Part shown: piece by piece, positions 33,580 through 46,784 of the stretch
How the letters are laid out: each line of letters opens with the position of its first letter
How positions within the stretch are numbered: position 1 is the stretch's first letter
NCBI RefSeq assembly: GCF_902713425.1
Contig: NC_081211.1
Span: 11,998,264 to 12,062,263 of the forward strand
Length of the DNA stretch: 64,000 bases
DNA from: Acipenser ruthenus
Taxonomy: Eukaryota; Chordata; Actinopteri; Acipenseriformes; Acipenseridae
Direction: 5' to 3'
Notes under the pieces: model-generated
Databases searched by the model: none
Seen by the model: only the letters and a program-made list of their open reading frames with translations
What the model was told of the DNA's origin: nothing
Translations under genes and position numbers: made by a program

Positions 33580-33996
33580 CTATATCCTATTGTGCTTGTT
33601 AAGCCATAGCGTGAATCTTGAAAACGTCTTGTTTGTTTAACAAAGCCAGCAGTCACTTTATTGATCACCCTGTGGATTAAACGCTATTGGAACACAGATG
33701 ATTGTGTTGAAGATGTTAATAGACTTTCAATGTACGCGTTGTAGAGCTAAGCGTTTGTTGAGGCAGTTCAAGCGCTGCACATTCAGGCAGCCGGTTGCAG
33801 TCTTTACCTGTTTCCTAGATGTTTGCCATTTGGTCTTACTCTGGAAGGAGTAGAAAAAAAAGCTAAACCATTTGTTGAGAACCGCATTTGGGAGAAAACT
33901 TAAGTGTTTCAAAATGCATTTGTAAAGTGCATTTGTCTATTAGGTTGTTTATGGTGTGACAAAAAGAATGCTATCTCGAAAACGCAGTCCTGTCAA

Positions 33997-34069
33997 GCCG
34001 AAATAGCTCAGTTGGGAGAGCGTTAGACTGAAGATCTAAAGGTCCCTGGTTCGATCCCGGGTTTCGGCA
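33997..34069 (+). tRNA. tRNA-Phe-GAA: tRNA-Phe-GAA (unit 7)
   Basis: Identical to the consensus. Confidence 0.97.
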
Positions 34070-34203
34070 AACACCAAGACATTTTGTTTTGTTTTGTATT
34101 ATTTTGAACTAAAACAGAGCACATTTTTTTCTTCATTGTAATTGGAGGAAATAACAACGTATTAGTGCCATTTTCTAATGTGATTAAGAAATTCAAAAAG
34201 CAT

Positions 34204-34235
34204 CGTCCCTGGGTGGGCTTGAACCACCAACCTTC

Positions 34236-34271
<36 letters not shown>

Positions 34272-34277
34272 AGAGAC
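34204..34277 (-). tRNA. tRNA-Asn-GTT: tRNA-Asn-GTT (unit 7)
   Basis: Identical to the consensus. Confidence 0.96.
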
Positions 34278-34829
34278 CAACCTGCTCGACCTCTAAAGCA
34301 TACGGGAGTGATTAGCAAGGCGAGATGCTGCAGAACCTGATCGAGGGAGCAGAACTCAGCCGAACCTGAAACCACATCTAAGAAGAAAGCAACACGGGGC
34401 AGGAAAGTCTATGTAATCCATTATGGCAGCACAACATACGTCATTTTGTTAGATAACACACTGGGGGTCCAACACAGCAGTGTGTGTAAATAGCTACAAT
34501 GGAAACCAAATACTTACGGTTCAAATGGGAATCTGCATCAGATTTTAAGAACACATTTGACATACTTTACACTGCAAAGGAGGAAGGCAGGCAATGCAAA
34601 TGAGGCGTGATCCATTGCTAAAAAAATACATTAAATCTCCCTTTGTGCTTCTCGGAAGACATACGACGGAGGGCGCACTGCACTTTTTCAGTTTGGGGAA
34701 TGTTACAAATTAGCAGACTGTGCTTTAAAATACATATAGGGCGGGCTTCTCTGTTACAAAGAATTATCACACTTTGTATTTCTCTCCATGATGCATTGGG
34801 ACAAAATACGTAGATTCATTAAAACTATT

Positions 34830-34867
34830 TGGAGAATGCGGGCATCGATCCCGCTACTTCTCGCTCC
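34830..34867 (-). pseudogene. tRNA-Ala 3' half relic (unit 7)
   Basis: B form; the poly-T run beside it is among the longest in the array. Confidence 0.85.
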
Positions 34868-35220
34868 TTGTATTGTGGCAGCGATTCTCATAGGCTACAA
34901 TCGCTGCTTGATAAGAGCGATTCAGATTGTTCAATTTTTTTTTTTTTTTTTTATTGGCAATGTAGTTGCCATTTGCAAATTCAAAAATAAATTGAACAAT
35001 CAAAAATGATAATACTTGCTTTTGTATCACACGACAATCTTAAGGTATGCTTTAACGGCTAGGCTGTCTCAAGTTAGTTTGTATTGTTAATACCATACCT
35101 CTGTTTGATCGCTATACAATCAATATGTTGTGTAGGCTAAATTGTATAAATAAACGCCCGGAAACATTCAAATCCAAACACGTTAAAAGATGAAATAGTG
35201 TGGAATAGAAACAAAGAATT

Positions 35221-35292
35221 TGACCTCGACGTGATTTGAACACGTAACCTTCTGATCTGGAGTCAGAGGCGCTACCGTTGCGCCACGAAGTC
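35221..35292 (-). tRNA. tRNA-Trp-CCA: tRNA-Trp-CCA (unit 7)
   Basis: Type B consensus copy, all stems paired. Confidence 0.95.
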
Positions 35293-35912
35293 CTGGCAAT
35301 TTTTGTACTTGTTATGGAATGCTAGAGTGCACAGCAAGCATGCCAAACGCATGGTAATGCCGACGCTCATACTAGGAAAACATTCATTATCACTAGCGTC
35401 ATGGGAAACAGCCGTCAATAGGTGTTCGTAGCCAGCAGGGCTATGAAGCTGTCGGAAGTGTGTTTGATTCTCAGCTTTAAAAGTAAAGAAAACATAAAAC
35501 AGTGCGATTTGCATTTATAATGTTCATTAATTGAAACGTAGGCATAAACACAGTTGTACTGGCTGGGAATCGTTTCGGTTCAAATTCTTGGAAAGCAGCT
35601 ATGCTGAGCAATATATCACCAACGGGGGAAAGCTGGCAGTACTGAGTGACACAGAAGAAGGATTCTCTCAGCGCGTCTCCTCTGAATGCGCACTGGCACA
35701 AAGAGGCTTTGCTCATCTAATGACGTGGCGGAATGCAATAATGTATTGGGTTAATTTATCAACAAAAGAAACATAAACAAAAGTGTATGTAATTATTTGT
35801 GAATAAACTGTCTTACTTATACGATGGGACCAGGAACTTACATCCGCAATTTAATGATCGGCCAACCACAAAGAGACTTTGTCTTGACCAGTAATTTAAA
35901 AACATGCGGCAA

Positions 35913-35986
35913 TGGTTCTACTGGGGATAGCACCCAGGGCCTTCTGCGTGTAAAGCAGACGTGATAATCACTATCACTATGGAACC
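35913..35986 (-). pseudogene. tRNA-Val-TAC: tRNA-Val-TAC with altered T-loop and 1-nt insertion (unit 7)
   Basis: 74 nt: the common T-loop change plus one extra base in the D-arm region, shared only with unit 8. Confidence 0.82.
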
Positions 35987-36505
35987 TAGGCAGAACTGTG
36001 TCGGTGCTCCTACATTATTGTCTACATGCATCTCAAATAATTACAATGTCATTTATCAGACCCTTCGGCGTTGTCTTTAAAAATTAAACTTCCCAGACCG
36101 AACGCAGGCTAACATTAAATCAATGAATCTTAAATATTTTCTATAGCGCCCCATATGCGATTCACAAAATCTACTTAAAAACAAGACAATATCTCATTGT
36201 AAGCCTGGTCGAACAAAAGAAGTCTTCAGTGTAATTTTCAACAAAGAGTGCTTTCCACGATTTACGATGCTTTAGAGAGACGGAATATTGGAATTGGCAG
36301 CCGAGACTGGGGAATAAAACTGCCCGTGATCAAAGTGGGCAGAAAAGCTGCATATTTTCCATAAGGTATTTTTGAGGAAAGAAAAAGGTTCTCTCTGATT
36401 TGCAACGTTTCTATGGTTCGGCCCGGCCACTGCCGTGTGTCTGGTTAAAACGATGAGTTCAGTATTTTTTTCTTCTGCTTGGTAATTCAGTCTTGAGGCA
36501 ACTGT

Positions 36506-36577
36506 AGCAGAGTGGCGCAGCGGAAGCGTGCTGGGCCCATAACCCAGAGGTCGATGGATCGAAACCATCCTCTGCTA
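36506..36577 (+). tRNA. tRNA-iMet-CAT: Initiator tRNA-Met-CAT (unit 7)
   Basis: Identical to the vertebrate consensus. Confidence 0.97.
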
Positions 36578-37625
36578 GCTTGTTTTTCTTCTGTTAGCAA
36601 AGTAGTTTTTCTAAAATATAAACTGAACTGATTTGCAAATTCAAAAAATAAATTCATTAACAAAATAGAAAATATTTCGACTACATGTATGTTTTCAATT
36701 TCTTCAAAAAGTAGTCTCAAGCTCGTTGATTCAGTCGCTTTAAAATCCACCTCTATGTCCCGCTGCAGCAGCGCTGTGTGCTGTGGCTCGAGCTTGTTTG
36801 ACGAGACAGGCAATGCAAAAATGATAAAACTTGCTTTTGTATCACACGACAAACTTAACGTATGCTTTAACGGCTTGGCTGTCTCAAGTTAGTTTGTATT
36901 GTTAATGTAACACCTCGTTTTTGCCCAGTCGTTGTATCACATGAATTGAGCTTGCCAGTTGGGGGTGACGGTCTGCCAATACAAGTTAAGACTATATTTG
37001 CAAGGATCATTTCTAGAGTGAAACATGTTTTGAAGGGATTGGTCTCGGTATCCCCCAGGAGGAACGGGAGTGTTTTCTTCTCAGCAACGAGCTGACAATG
37101 AGTGTTGTTTTTGGGCACCTGCTCGCTGCTACTGATGACCACTCCAATCTTCAGTCGGTGGATTGTTGAAGGAAGGGGACACATTCTGAGTGCGTATCTC
37201 ATACTGGTAGAAACGCTGAAAAAAGAAACCATCAAGCCTAAAATTGTTCAGTTGTTTAAATCAATAAGCACATTTCAAATGGATCATTGCTAATGTTAAA
37301 GCAATTTAAGAACACTTTAAGTAGGGCTTGACTAATATAAAAATATAGGCATGTTATTTGCACTACGCAGGACTAGATTGAGCTTAAAAAAAGGCATTAC
37401 ATCTGAAAATAACTTGTGTTTACCCCCACTTACAAGGAAAGCGTCAAACTTTGTATTCGTCCTCGTAACAGTGTTAGAAAATGTAAACAGCAGTTGGAGA
37501 ATGCCGAAGTCGATCATCCTAGCATGTTAAACGAGGGCATTTCTCATGTAAGCCACATCCAGTAATAGATCGTTTGTACTGTTCTCAATGGTCCGCATCC
37601 CAGCCTGAGACCACGATCCAATTGT

Positions 37626-38159
37626 AAAACTTTACAATGCATTAGTAAGACCTTACCTAGAATATTGTGATCAGTTCTGATCACCTCTCCACAAAAAGGA
37701 TATTGCTGCTCTAGAAAGAGTGCAAAGAAGAGCAACCAGAAATATCCCAGGTTTAAAAGGCATGTTGTATGCAGACAGGCTAAAAGAACTGAATCTATTC
37801 AGTCTTGAACAAAAAAGACTACGCGGCGATCTGATTCAGACATTCAACATCCTAAAAGGTAGAGACAATGTCGACCCAGGGGACTTCTTTTTTGACATGA
37901 AAAAAGAAACAAGGACCAGCGGTCACAAATGGAGATTACATAAAGGGGCATTCAAAACAGAAAATAGGAGGCACTTTTTTACACAGAGAATTGTGAGGGT
38001 CTGGAACCAACTCCCCAGTAATGTTGAAGCTGACACCCTGGGATCCTTCAAGAAGCTGCTTGATGAGAGTCTGGGATCAATAAGCTACTAACTACCAAAC
38101 GAGCAAGATGGGCTGAATGGCCTCCTCTCGTTTGGAAACTTTCTTATGTTCTTATGTTC
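37626..38159 (+). mobile_element. CR1-like LINE 3' fragment, unit 8
   Basis: Type B, 123-codon open tail. Confidence 0.85.
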
Positions 38160-38576
38160 CTATATCCTATTGTGCTTGTTAAGCCATAGCGTGAATCTTG
38201 AAAACGTCTTGTTTGTTTAACAAAGCCAGCAGTCACTTTATTGATCACCCTGTGGATTAAACGCTATTGGAACACAGATGATTGTGTTGAAGATGTTAAT
38301 AGACTTTCAATGTACGCGTTGTAGAGCTAAGCGTTTGTTGAGGCAGTTCAAGCGCTGCACATTCAGGCAGCCGGTTGCAGTCTTTACCTGTTTCCTAGAT
38401 GTTTGCCATTTGGTCTTACTCTGGAAGGAGTAGAAAAAAAAGCTAAACCATTTGTTGAGAACCGCATTTGGGAGAAAACTTAAGTGTTTCAAAATGCATT
38501 TGTAAAGTGCATTTGTCTATTAGGTTGTTTATGGTGTGACAAAAAGAATGCTATCTCGAAAACGCAGTCCTGTCAA

Positions 38577-38649
38577 GCCGAAATAGCTCAGTTGGGAGAG
38601 CGTTAGACTGAAGATCTAAAGGTCCCTGGTTCGATCCCGGGTTTCGGCA
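38577..38649 (+). tRNA. tRNA-Phe-GAA: tRNA-Phe-GAA (unit 8)
   Basis: Identical to the consensus. Confidence 0.97.
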
Positions 38650-38784
38650 AACACCAAGATATTTTGTTTTGTTTTGTATTATTTTGAACTAAAAACAGAG
38701 CACATTTTTTTCTTCATTGTAATTGGAGGAAATAAAAACGTATTAGTGCCATTTTCTAATGTGATTAAGAAATTCAAAAAGCAT

Positions 38785-38816
38785 CGTCCCTGGGTGGGCT
38801 TGAACCACCAACCTTC

Positions 38817-38852
<36 letters not shown>

Positions 38853-38858
38853 AGAGAC
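38785..38858 (-). tRNA. tRNA-Asn-GTT: tRNA-Asn-GTT (unit 8)
   Basis: Identical to the consensus. Confidence 0.96.
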
Positions 38859-39410
38859 CAACCTGCTCGACCTCTAAAGCATACGGGAGTGATTAGCAAG
38901 GCGAGATGCTGCAGAACCTGATCGAGGGAGCAGAACTCAGCCGAACCTGAAACCACATCTAAGAAGAAAGCAACACGGGGCAGGAAAGTCTATGTAATCC
39001 ATTATGGCAGCACAACATACGTCATTTTGTTAGATAACACACTGGGGGTCCAACACAGCAGTGTGTGTAAATAGCTACAATGGAAACCAAATACTTACGG
39101 TTCAAATGGGAATCTTCATCAGATTTTAAGAACACATTTGACATACTTTACACTGCAAAGGAGGAAGGCAGGCAATGCAAATGAGGCGTGATCCATTGCT
39201 AAAAAAATACATTAAATCTCCCTTTGTGCTTCTCGGAAGACATACGACGGAGGGCGCACTGCACTTTTTCAGTTTGGGGAATGTTACAAATTAGCAGACT
39301 GTGCTTTAAAATACATATAGGGCGGGCTTCTCTGTTACAAAGAATTATCACACTTTGTATTTCTCTCCATGATGCATTGGGACAAAATACGTAGATTCAT
39401 TAAAACTATT

Positions 39411-39448
39411 TGGAGAATGCGGGCATCGATCCCGCTACTTCTCGCTCC
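39411..39448 (-). pseudogene. tRNA-Ala 3' half relic (unit 8)
   Basis: B form. Confidence 0.85.
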
Positions 39449-39801
39449 TTGTCTTGTGGCAGCGATTCTCATAGGCTACAATCGCTGCTTGATAAGAGCG
39501 ATTCAGATTGTTCAATATTTTTTTTTTTTTTTTTATTGGCAATGTAGTTGCCATTTGCAAATTCAAAAATAAATTGAACAATCAAAAATGATAATACTTG
39601 CTTTTGTATCACACGACAATCTTAAGGTATGCTTTAACGGCTAGGCTGTCTCAAGTTAGTTTGTATTGTTAATACCATACCTCTGTTTGATCGCTATACA
39701 ATCAATATGTTGTGTAGGCTAAATTGTATAAATAAACGCCGGAAACATTCAAATCCAAACACGTTAAAAGATGAAATAGTGTGGAATAGAAACAAAGAAC
39801 T

Positions 39802-39873
39802 TGACCTCGACGTGATTTGAACACGTAACCTTCTGATCTGGAGTCAGAGGCGCTACCGTTGCGCCACGAAGTC
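39802..39873 (-). tRNA. tRNA-Trp-CCA: tRNA-Trp-CCA (unit 8)
   Basis: Type B consensus copy. Confidence 0.95.
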
Positions 39874-40493
39874 CTGGCAATTTTTGTACTTGTTATGGAA
39901 TGCTAGAGTGCACAGCAAGCATGCCAAACGCATGGTAATGCCGACGCTCATACTAGGAAAACATTCATTATCACTAGCGTCATGGGAAACAGCCGTCAAT
40001 AGGTGTTCGTAGCCAGCAGGGCTATGAAGCTGTCGGAAGTGTGTTTGATTCTCAGCTTTAAAAGTAAAGAAAACATAAAACAGTGCGATTTGCATTTATA
40101 ATGTTCATTAATTGAAACGTAGGCATAAACACAGTTGTACTGGCTGGGAATCGTTTCGGTTCAAATTCTTGGAAAGCAGCTATGCTGAGCAATATATCAC
40201 CAACGGGGGAAAGCTGGCAGTACTGAGTGACACAGAAGAAGGATTCTCTCAGCGCGTCTCCTCTGAATGCGCACTGGCACAAAGAGGCTTTGCTCATCTA
40301 ATGACGTGGCGGAATGCAATAATGTATTGGGTTAATTTATCAACAAAAGAAACATAAACAAAAGTGTATGTAATTATTTGTGAATAAACTGTCTTACTTA
40401 TACGATGGGACCAGGAACTTACATCCGCAATTTAATGATCGGCCAACCACAAAGAGACTTTGTCTTGACCAGTAATTTAAAAACATGCGGCAA

Positions 40494-40567
40494 TGGTTCT
40501 ACTGGGGATAGCACCCAGGGCCTTCTGCGTGTAAAGCAGACGTGATAATCACTATCACTATGGAACC
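40494..40567 (-). pseudogene. tRNA-Val-TAC: tRNA-Val-TAC with altered T-loop and 1-nt insertion (unit 8)
   Basis: Same 74-nt form as unit 7. Confidence 0.82.
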
Positions 40568-41086
40568 TAGGCAGAACTGTGTCGGTGCTCCTACATTATT
40601 GTCTACATGCATCTCAAATAATTACAATGTCATTTATCAGACCCTTCGGCGTTGTCTTTAAAAATTAAACTTCCCAGACCGAACGCAGGCTAACATTAAA
40701 TCAATGAATCTTAAATATTTTCTATAGCGCCCCATATGCGATTCACAAAATCTACTTAAAAACAAGACAATATCTCATTGTAAGCCTGGTCGAACAAAAG
40801 AAGTCTTCAGTGTAATTTTCAACAAAGAGTGCTTTCCACGATTTACGATGCTTTAGAGAGACGGAATATTGGAATTGGCAGCCGAGACTGGGGAATAAAA
40901 CTGCCCGTGATCAAAGTGGGCAGAAAAGCTGCATATTTTCCATAAGGTATTTTTGAGGAAAGAAAAAGGTTCTCTCTGATTTGCAACGTTTCTATGGTTC
41001 GGCCCGGCCACTGCCGTGTGTCTGGTTAAAACGATGAGTTCAGTATTTTTTTCTTCTGCTTGGTAATTCAGTCTTGAGGCAACTGT

Positions 41087-41158
41087 AGCAGAGTGGCGCA
41101 GCGGAAGCGTGCTGGGCCCATAACCCAGAGGTCGATGGATCGAAACCATCCTCTGCTA
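41087..41158 (+). tRNA. tRNA-iMet-CAT: Initiator tRNA-Met-CAT (unit 8)
   Basis: Identical to the vertebrate consensus. Confidence 0.97.
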
Positions 41159-42205
41159 GCTTGTTTTTCTTCTGTTAGCAAAGTAGTTTTTCTAAAATAT
41201 AAACTGAACTGATTTGCAAATTCAAAAAATAAATTAATTAACAAAATAGAAAATATTTCGACTAGATGTATGTTTTCAATTTCTTCAAAAAGTAGTCTCA
41301 AGCTCGTTGATTCAGTCGCTTTAAAATCCACCCTATGTCCCGCTGCAGCAGCGCTGTGTGCTGTGGCTCGAGCTTGTTTGACGAGACAGGCAATGCAAAA
41401 ATGATAAAACTTGCTTTTGTATCACACGACAAACTTAACGTATGCTTTAACGGCTTGGCTGTCTCAAGTTAGTTTGTATTGTTAATGTAACACCTCGTTT
41501 TTGCCCAGTCGTTGTATCACATGAATTGAGCTTGCCAGTTGGGGGTGACGGTCTGCCAATACAAGTTAAGACTATATTTGCAAGGATCATTTCTAGAGTG
41601 AAACATGTTTTGAAGGGATTGGTCTCGGTATCCCCCAGGAGGAGCGGGAGTGTTTTCTTCTCAGCAACGAGCTGACAATGAGTGTTGTTTTTGGGCACCT
41701 GCTCGCTGCTACTGATGACCACTCCAATCTTCAGTCGGTGGATTGTTGAAGGAAGGGGACACATTCTGAGTGCGTATCTCATACTGGTAGAAACGCGGAA
41801 AAAAGAAACCATCAAGCCTAAAATTGTTCAGTTGTTTAAATCAATAAGCACATTTCAAATGGATCATTGCTAATGTTAAAACAATTTAAGAACACTTTAA
41901 GTAGGGCTTGACTAATATAAAAATATAGGCATGTTATTTGCACTACGCAGGACTAGATTGAGCTTAAAAAAAGGCATTACATCTGAAAATAACTTGTGTT
42001 TACCCCCACTTACAAGGAAAGCGTCAAACTTTGTATTCGTCCTCGTAACAGTGTTAGAAAATGTAAACAGCAGTTGGAGAATGCCGAAGTCGATCATCCT
42101 AGCATGTTAAACGAGGGCATTTCTCATGTAAGCCACATCCAGTAATAGATCGTTTGTACTGTTCTCAATGGTCCGCATCCCAGCCTGAGACCACGATCCA
42201 ATTGT

Positions 42206-42739
42206 AAAACTTTACAATGCATTAGTAAGACCTTACCTAGAATATTGTGATCAGTTCTGATCACCTCTCTACAAAAAGGATATTGCTGCTCTAGAAAGAG
42301 TGCAAAGAAGAGCAACCAGAAATATCCCAGGTTTAAAAGGCATGTTGTATGCAGACAGGCTAAAAGAACTGAATCTATTCAGTCTTGAACAAAAAAGACT
42401 ACGCGGCGATCTGATTCAGACATTCAACATCCTAAAAGGTAGAGACAATGTCGACCCAGGGGACTTCTTTTTTGACATGAAAAAAGAAACAAGGACCAGC
42501 GGTCACAAATGGAGATTACATAAAGGGGCATTCAAAACAGAAAATAGGAGGCACTTTTTTACACAGAGAATTGTGAGGGTCTGGAACCAACTCCCCAGTA
42601 ATGTTGAAGCTGACACCCTGGGATCCTTCAAGAAGCTGCTTGATGAGAGTCTGGGATCAAGAAGCTACTAACTACCAAACGAGCAAGATGGGCTGAATGG
42701 CCTCCTCTCGTTTGGAAACTTTCTTATGTTCTTATGTTC
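42206..42739 (+). mobile_element. CR1-like LINE 3' fragment, unit 9
   Basis: Type B, 123-codon open tail; one coding change near the end (I to R). Confidence 0.85.
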
Positions 42740-43156
42740 CTATATCCTATTGTGCTTGTTAAGCCATAGCGTGAATCTTGAAAACGTCTTGTTTGTTTAA
42801 CAAAGCCAGCAGTCACTTTATTGATCACCCTGTGGATTAAACGCTATTGGAACACAGATGATTGTGTTGAAGATGTTAATAGACTTTCAATGTACGCGTT
42901 GTAGAGCTAAGCGTTTGTTGAGGCAGTTCAAGCGCTGCACATTCAGGCAGCCGGTTGCAGTCTTTACCTGTTTCCTAGATGTTTGCCATTTGGTCTTACT
43001 CTGGAAGGAGTAGAAAAAAAAGCTAAACCATTTGTTGAGAACCGCATTTGGGAGAAAACTTAAGTGTTTCAAAATGCATTTGTAAAGTGCATTTGTCTAT
43101 TAGGTTGTTTATGGTGTGACAAAAAGAATGCTATCTCGAAAACGCAGTCCTGTCAA

Positions 43157-43229
43157 GCCGAAATAGCTCAGTTGGGAGAGCGTTAGACTGAAGATCTAAA
43201 GGTCCCTGGTTCGATCCCGGGTTTCGGCA
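43157..43229 (+). tRNA. tRNA-Phe-GAA: tRNA-Phe-GAA (unit 9)
   Basis: Identical to the consensus. The first downstream T4 run is broken to TTCTG, but the next runs remain. Confidence 0.97.
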
Positions 43230-43364
43230 AACACCAAGACATTCTGTTTTGTTTTGTATTATTTTGAACTAAAAACAGAGCACATTTTTTTCTTCATTGT
43301 AATTGGAGGAAATAACAACGTATTAGTGCCATTTTCTAATGTGATTAAGAAATTCAAAAAGCAT

Positions 43365-43396
43365 CGTCCCTGGGTGGGCTTGAACCACCAACCTTC

Positions 43397-43432
<36 letters not shown>

Positions 43433-43438
43433 AGAGAC
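43365..43438 (-). tRNA. tRNA-Asn-GTT: tRNA-Asn-GTT (unit 9)
   Basis: Identical to the consensus. Confidence 0.96.
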
Positions 43439-43990
43439 CAACCTGCTCGACCTCTAAAGCATACGGGAGTGATTAGCAAGGCGAGATGCTGCAGAACCTG
43501 ATCGAGGGAGCAGAACTCAGCCGAACCTGAAACCACATCTAAGAAGAAAGCAACACGGGGCAGGAAAGTCTATGTAATCCATTATGGCAGCACAACATAC
43601 GTCATTTTGTTAGATAACACACTGGGGGTCCAACACAGCAGTGTGTGTAAATAGCTACAATGGAAACCAAATACTTACGGTTCAAATGGGAATCTGCATC
43701 AGATTTTAAGAACACATTTGACATACTTTACACTGCAAAGGAGGAAGGCAGGCAATGCAAATGAGGCCTGATCCATTGCTAAAAAAATACATTAAATCTC
43801 CCTTTGTGCTTCTCGGAAGACATACGACGGAGGGCGCACTGCACTTTTTCAGTTTGGGGAATGTTACAAATTAGCAGACTGTGCTTTAAAATACATATAG
43901 GGCGGGCTTCTCTGTTACAAAGAATTATCACACTTTGTATTTCTCTCCATGATGCATTGGGACAAAATACGTAGATTCATTAAAACTATT

Positions 43991-44028
43991 TGGAGAATGC
44001 GGGCATCGATCCCGCTACTTCTCGCTCC
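43991..44028 (-). pseudogene. tRNA-Ala 3' half relic (unit 9)
   Basis: B form. Confidence 0.85.
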
Positions 44029-44380
44029 TTGTATTGTGGCAGCGATTCTCATAGGCTACAATCGCTGCTTGATAAGAGCGATTCAGATTGTTCAATATTT
44101 TTTTTTTTTTTTATTGGCAATGTAGTTGCCATTTGCAAATTCAAAAATAAATTGAACAATCAAAAATGATAAAACTTGCTTTTGTATCACACGACAATCT
44201 TAAGGTATGCTTTAACGGCTAGGCTGTCTCAAGTTAGTTTGTATTGTTAATACCATACCTCTGTTTGATCGCTATACAATCAATATGTTGTGTAGGCTAA
44301 ATTGTATAAATAAACGCCCGGAAACATTCAAATCCAAACACGCTAAAAGATGAAATAGTGTGGAATAGAAACAAAGAACT

Positions 44381-44452
44381 TGACCTCGACGTGATTTGAA
44401 CACGTAACCTTCTGATCTGGAGTCAGAGGCGCTACCGTTGCGCCACGAAGTC
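44381..44452 (-). tRNA. tRNA-Trp-CCA: tRNA-Trp-CCA (unit 9)
   Basis: Type B consensus copy. Confidence 0.95.
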
Positions 44453-45072
44453 CTGGCAATTTTTGTACTTGTTATGGAATGCTAGAGTGCACAGCAAGCA
44501 TGCCAAACGCATGGTAATGCCGACGCTCATACTAGGAAAACATTCATTATCACTAGCGTCATGGGAAACAGCCGTCAATAGGTGTTCGTAGCCAGCAGGG
44601 CTATGAAGCTGTCGGAAGTGTGTTTGATTCTCAGCTTTAAAAGTAAAGAAAACATAAAACAGTGCGATTTGCATTTATAATGTTCATTAATTGAAACGTA
44701 GGCATAAACACAGTTGTACTGGCTGGGAATCGTTTCGGTTCAAATTCTTGGAAAGCAGCTATGCTGAGCAATATATCACCAACGGGGGAAAGCTGGCAGT
44801 ACTGAGTGACACAGAAGAAGGATTCTCTCAGCGCGTCTCCTCTGAATGCGCACTGGCACAAAGAGGCTTTGCTCATCTAATGACGTGGCGGAATGCAATA
44901 ATGTATTGGGTTAATTTATCAACAAAAGAAACATAAACAAAAGTGTATGTAATTATTTGTGAATAAACTGTCTTACTTATACGATGGGACCAGGAACTTA
45001 CATCCGCAATTTAATGATCGGCCAACCACAAAGAGACTTTGTCTTGACCAGTAATTTAAAAACATGCGGCAA

Positions 45073-45145
45073 TGGTTCTACTGGGGATAGCACCCAGGGC
45101 CTTCTGCGTGTAAAGCAGACGTGATAATCACTACACTATGGAACC
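45073..45145 (-). pseudogene. tRNA-Val-TAC: tRNA-Val-TAC with altered T-loop (unit 9)
   Basis: 73-nt form without the unit 7/8 insertion. Confidence 0.8.
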
Positions 45146-45664
45146 TAGGCAGAACTGTGTCGGTGCTCCTACATTATTGTCTACATGCATCTCAAATAAT
45201 TACAATGTCATTTATCAGACCCTTCGGCGTTGTCTTTAAAAATTAAACTTCCCAGACCGAACGCAGGCTAACATTAAATCAATGAATCTTAAATATTTTC
45301 TATAGCGCCCCATATGCGATTCACAAAATCTACTTAAAAACAAGACAATATCTCATTGTAAGCCTGGTCGAACAAAAGAAGTCTTCAGTGTAATTTTCAA
45401 CAAAGAGTGCTTTCCACGATTTACGATGCTTTAGAGAGACGGAATATTGGAATTGGCAGCCGAGACTGGGGAATAAAACTGCCCGTGATCAAAGTGGGCA
45501 GAAAAGCTGCATATTTTCCATAAGGTATTTTTGAGGAAAGAAAAAGGTTCTCTCTGATTTGCAACGTTTCTATGGTTCGGCCCGGCCACTGCCGTGTGTC
45601 TGGTTAAAACGATGAGTTCAGTATTTTTTTCTTCTGCTTGGTAATTCAGTCTTGAGGCAACTGT

Positions 45665-45736
45665 AGCAGAGTGGCGCAGCGGAAGCGTGCTGGGCCCATA
45701 ACCCAGAGGTCGATGGATCGAAATCATCCTCTGCTA
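45665..45736 (+). tRNA. tRNA-iMet-CAT: Initiator tRNA-Met-CAT (unit 9)
   Basis: One change, C61 to T, gives a G-U pair in the T-stem. Likely functional. Confidence 0.92.
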
Positions 45737-46784
45737 GCTTGTTTTTCTTCTGTTAGCAAAGTAGTTTTTCTAAACTATAAACTGAACTGATTTGCAAATT
45801 CAAAAAATAAATTCATTAACAAAATAGAAAATATTTCGACTAGATGTATGTTTTCAATTTCTTCTAAAATTAGTCTCAAGCTCGTTGATTCAGTCGCTTT
45901 AAAATCCACCTCTATGTCCCGCTGCAGCAGCGCTGTGTGCTGTGGCTCGAGCTTGTTTGACGAGACAGGCAATGCAAAAATGATAAAACTTGCTTTTGTA
46001 TCACACGACAAACTTAACGTGTGCTTTAACTGCTTGGCTGTCTCAAGTTAGTTTGTATTGTTAATGTAACACCTCGTTTTTGCCCAGTCGTTGTATCACA
46101 TGAATTGAGCTTGCCAGTTGGGGGTGACGGTCTGCCAATACAAGTTAAGACTATATTTGCAAGGATCATTTCTAGAGTGAAACATGTTTTGAAGGGATTG
46201 GTCTCGGTATCCCCCAGGAGGAGCGGGAGTCTTTTCTTCTCAGCAACGAGCTGACAATGAGTGTTGTTTTTGGGCACCTGCTCGCTGCTACTGATGACCA
46301 CTCCAATCTTCAGTCGGTGGATTGTTGAAGGAAGGGGACACATTCTGAGTGCGTATCTCATACTGGTAGAAACGCGGAAAAAAGAAACCATCAAGCCTAA
46401 AATTGTTCAGTTGTTTAAATCAATAAGCAAATTTCAAATGGATCATTGCTAATGTTAAAACAATTTAAGAACACTTTAAATAGGGCTTGACTAATATAAA
46501 AATATAGGCATGTTATTTGCACTACGCAGGACTAGATTGAGCTTAAAAAAAGGCATTACATCTGAAAATAACTTGTGTTTACCCCCACTTACAAGGAAAG
46601 CGTCAAACTTTGTATTCGTCCTCGTAACAGTGTTAGAAAATGTAAACAGCAGTTGGAGAATGCCAAAGTCGATCATCCTAGCATGTTAAACGAGGGCATT
46701 TCTCATGTAAGCCACATCCAGTAATAGATCGTTTGTCCTGTTCTCAATGGTCCGCATCCCAGCCTGAGACCACGATCCAATTGT

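Larger units (their letters stand above)
32815..37394. repeat. tDNA array unit 7 (type B)
   Basis: A 4580-bp unit. It shares a 1-nt Val insertion with unit 8, GAACTAAAACAG with unit 6, and private bases with units 9, 10 and 12. Confidence 0.95.
37395..41974. repeat. tDNA array unit 8 (type B)
   Basis: A 4580-bp unit. A near neighbour of unit 7 in the Val region and of unit 9 just before Trp (AGAACTTGACC). Confidence 0.95.
41975..46553. repeat. tDNA array unit 9 (type B)
   Basis: A 4579-bp unit. It shares ACATTCTG after Phe with unit 10 and GATCAAGAAGC at the LINE stop with units 12-13. Confidence 0.95.
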